Assembly: GCA_001797815.1 (NCBI GenBank)
Contig: MGQK01000080.1
Coordinates: 1-21,223 of the forward strand
Origin: Deltaproteobacteria bacterium RBG_13_61_14
GTDB taxonomy: Bacteria; RBG-13-61-14
Reading direction: 5' to 3'
Length of the DNA stretch: 21,223 bases
Shown: positions 20,061-21,223 of the stretch, piece by piece
Position numbering within the stretch: position 1 is the stretch's first letter
Layout of the letters: each line of letters opens with the position of its first letter
The notes under the pieces: model-generated
Database searches by the model: none
The model's input: the letters and a program-made list of their open reading frames with translations, nothing else
What the model was told of the DNA's origin: nothing
Position numbers and translations under genes: made by a program

Positions 20061-21218
20061 TCAGAAACCCTGCACCTTGATCCGCCCCTCGATGCGCGCC
20101 GTGATTTCGCCCGCCCGGTTGTTCAGCGACCAGTTGGCCGGGAGCGACGACTGATAGGCGCCGATGTCAATCGAGAGCGCCCGTTCATTGCCCTCGATTC
20201 CCGCGGCGGCAGCCGCCCGCCCGCGCATCCGGCACGGACTCAAGGAGTGGAGGGTAAAGTCGCCTTGCGCGGGATCGGTCAGGAGCGGGTCCGCCTCAAG
20301 GCTGTTGGCATCTTGTCCATAGATGCTCTTCCATCCGGCATAATCCACGTCCGTGCCGTTCAGGTCGAGCAGGGAGGCGCCGGCGCCGGGATAGTAATAG
20401 CAATTCCCGTTGGCTTGGAGGACGCGGAGCTCGTCCAAGTCGGTGGACAGGCAAGATTTGGAATCGCCGGCGGTATAGAGGATATTGTTGATCAGGCAGA
20501 GGCCGATCGTATTGTTAAGTGTCAACAACTGGACGACATTATCTTGTGAATAGAAGGAGCAATGGACAAGCCAGAGGCTGACATCGCCGGTGACGTCCAT
20601 CACCGGCCCTTCGGCCCGGCCGGTGCAGTTCAGCAGCGCCAGGCCGCCGGTAAAATAGCCGTAGCTTCCGCTCGGCCCGTCCGCGTAAATCGCCGCACCC
20701 GAGCCGAATCCCCGGAATTGCACGGCCTCCAGCCGGGCCGAATCCAGGCACCCTACAACTAGACCGTATTGACTGGCATAGAGCTGGATATTCCTGAAAA
20801 CCCAATCCCGCGCGGTCTCGCCCCCGGTCCGGTCCGGACAGACAAGGATGCCCTTGCCGGTCGCGGTCTGGGCGGAGTGGATGCCGGGGAGGTCAATGGT
20901 GACATGGGAGGCCAGGTTGGTTCCGTCGCTCTTTCCGCCCACGATACATCCGGCATCCTGGTCGTCCACAAAGTCCACCTGGTCGTTGCCGTTGCGGTCA
21001 ATGAGCAGCCGATGTTCCTGGGTGGGCTTGCCCCCCCGGCCGGTGACGCTATGCGCCAGGCGAAGCACCGGCTCGCCCGCGGCATACCCATGGTGGATGG
21101 CCCCGCCGTAGCCGCGGACGGCGTTGGTTTCGGCAAAATCCTGGCTGGTAAACTGCGTGGTCCAGTCCCAGCGGTCGCCCAGCGTGTGCCCGGTGGTGTT
21201 GGTAAACCGGATGGCCAC
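20061..21218 (-). CDS. Right-handed beta-helix (choice-of-anchor Q-type) protein, fibre-like
   Basis: A 385-aa protein, possibly incomplete at the window edge: the given start is a GTG at 21218, five bases from the end, so the true start may lie upstream. The middle consists of short strands and Asn/Cys-rich turns (LVVGCLDSARLEAVQFRGFG, LALLNCTGRAE, LCLINNILYT) typical of a parallel beta-helix. The region SLEADPLLTDPAQGDFTLHS, followed by SPCR and DIGAYQ, matches the end of choice-of-anchor Q-type beta-helix proteins. Such proteins are cell-surface adhesins or polysaccharide-binding phage fibres; sitting directly before a lysis cassette favours a fibre or structural role. No signal peptide is visible at the given start. 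Confidence 0.7.
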   Translation of the reverse strand: MAIRFTNTTGHTLGDRWDWTTQFTSQDFAETNAVRGYGGAIHHGYAAGEPVLRLAHSVTGRGGKPTQEHRLLIDRNGNDQVDFVDDQDAGCIVGGKSDGTNLASHVTIDLPGIHSAQTATGKGILVCPDRTGGETARDWVFRNIQLYASQYGLVVGCLDSARLEAVQFRGFGSGAAIYADGPSGSYGYFTGGLALLNCTGRAEGPVMDVTGDVSLWLVHCSFYSQDNVVQLLTLNNTIGLCLINNILYTAGDSKSCLSTDLDELRVLQANGNCYYYPGAGASLLDLNGTDVDYAGWKSIYGQDANSLEADPLLTDPAQGDFTLHSLSPCRMRGRAAAAAGIEGNERALSIDIGAYQSSLPANWSLNNRAGEITARIEGRIKVQGF

Positions 21219-21223
21219 GCCCT

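Overview
The window looks like a GC-rich, Gram-negative bacterium, probably known mainly from metagenomes. Outer-membrane-barrel proteins, a lipoprotein-like signal and a c-di-GMP-type MshEN domain support this. The phylum cannot be fixed from the sequence; Aminicenantota-, Acidobacteriota- or Omnitrophota-like lineages would fit the gene content. I see no rRNA, tRNA, CRISPR array, transposase or integrase. The 19 completed reading frames end in TGA (13) or TAA (6) and never in TAG.

Left part (1-5628): a possible frameshifted gene remnant at the edge, a solitary Eco57I/TaqI-type N6-adenine DNA methyltransferase (minus strand), and, divergent from it with a clear sigma70 promoter, a 504-aa protein with an MshEN c-di-GMP-binding domain, a very long Pro/Glu-rich linker and a terminal coiled coil, but no ATPase. 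Next comes a neutral-ceramidase-like gene interrupted by one in-frame amber codon.

Middle (5688-10866, minus strand): a secreted GH2 protein of the exo-beta-D-glucosaminidase type is joined by an ATGA overlap to an AT-rich ankyrin-repeat lipoprotein candidate, with the ceramidase gene behind them. A separate two-gene unit encodes small outer-membrane beta-barrels behind its own promoter.

Glycan-type operon (16490 down to 11178, minus strand): a polyprenyl-phosphate glycosyltransferase, a B12-binding radical SAM protein, a methyltransferase, a 52-aa DUF5989 membrane protein and a TMTC/PMT-like GT-C membrane protein with C-terminal TPRs. Two ATGA overlaps and two gaps of 21-26 bases hold it together. 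It probably makes and uses a lipid-linked sugar at the membrane. Its promoter overlaps, at the -35 box, a divergent promoter for a structured leader RNA with terminator and antiterminator-like elements upstream of aroF (DAHP synthase), which is followed by an ASCH-domain gene.

Right part (21218 down to 18360, minus strand): a tightly overlapping phage-derived cassette of beta-helix (fibre-like) protein, XhlA-like membrane protein, amidase endolysin, two-TM holin candidate and a TM/coiled-coil spanin-like protein. A 19-base palindromic repeat occurs both just upstream of aroF and inside the amidase coding region.
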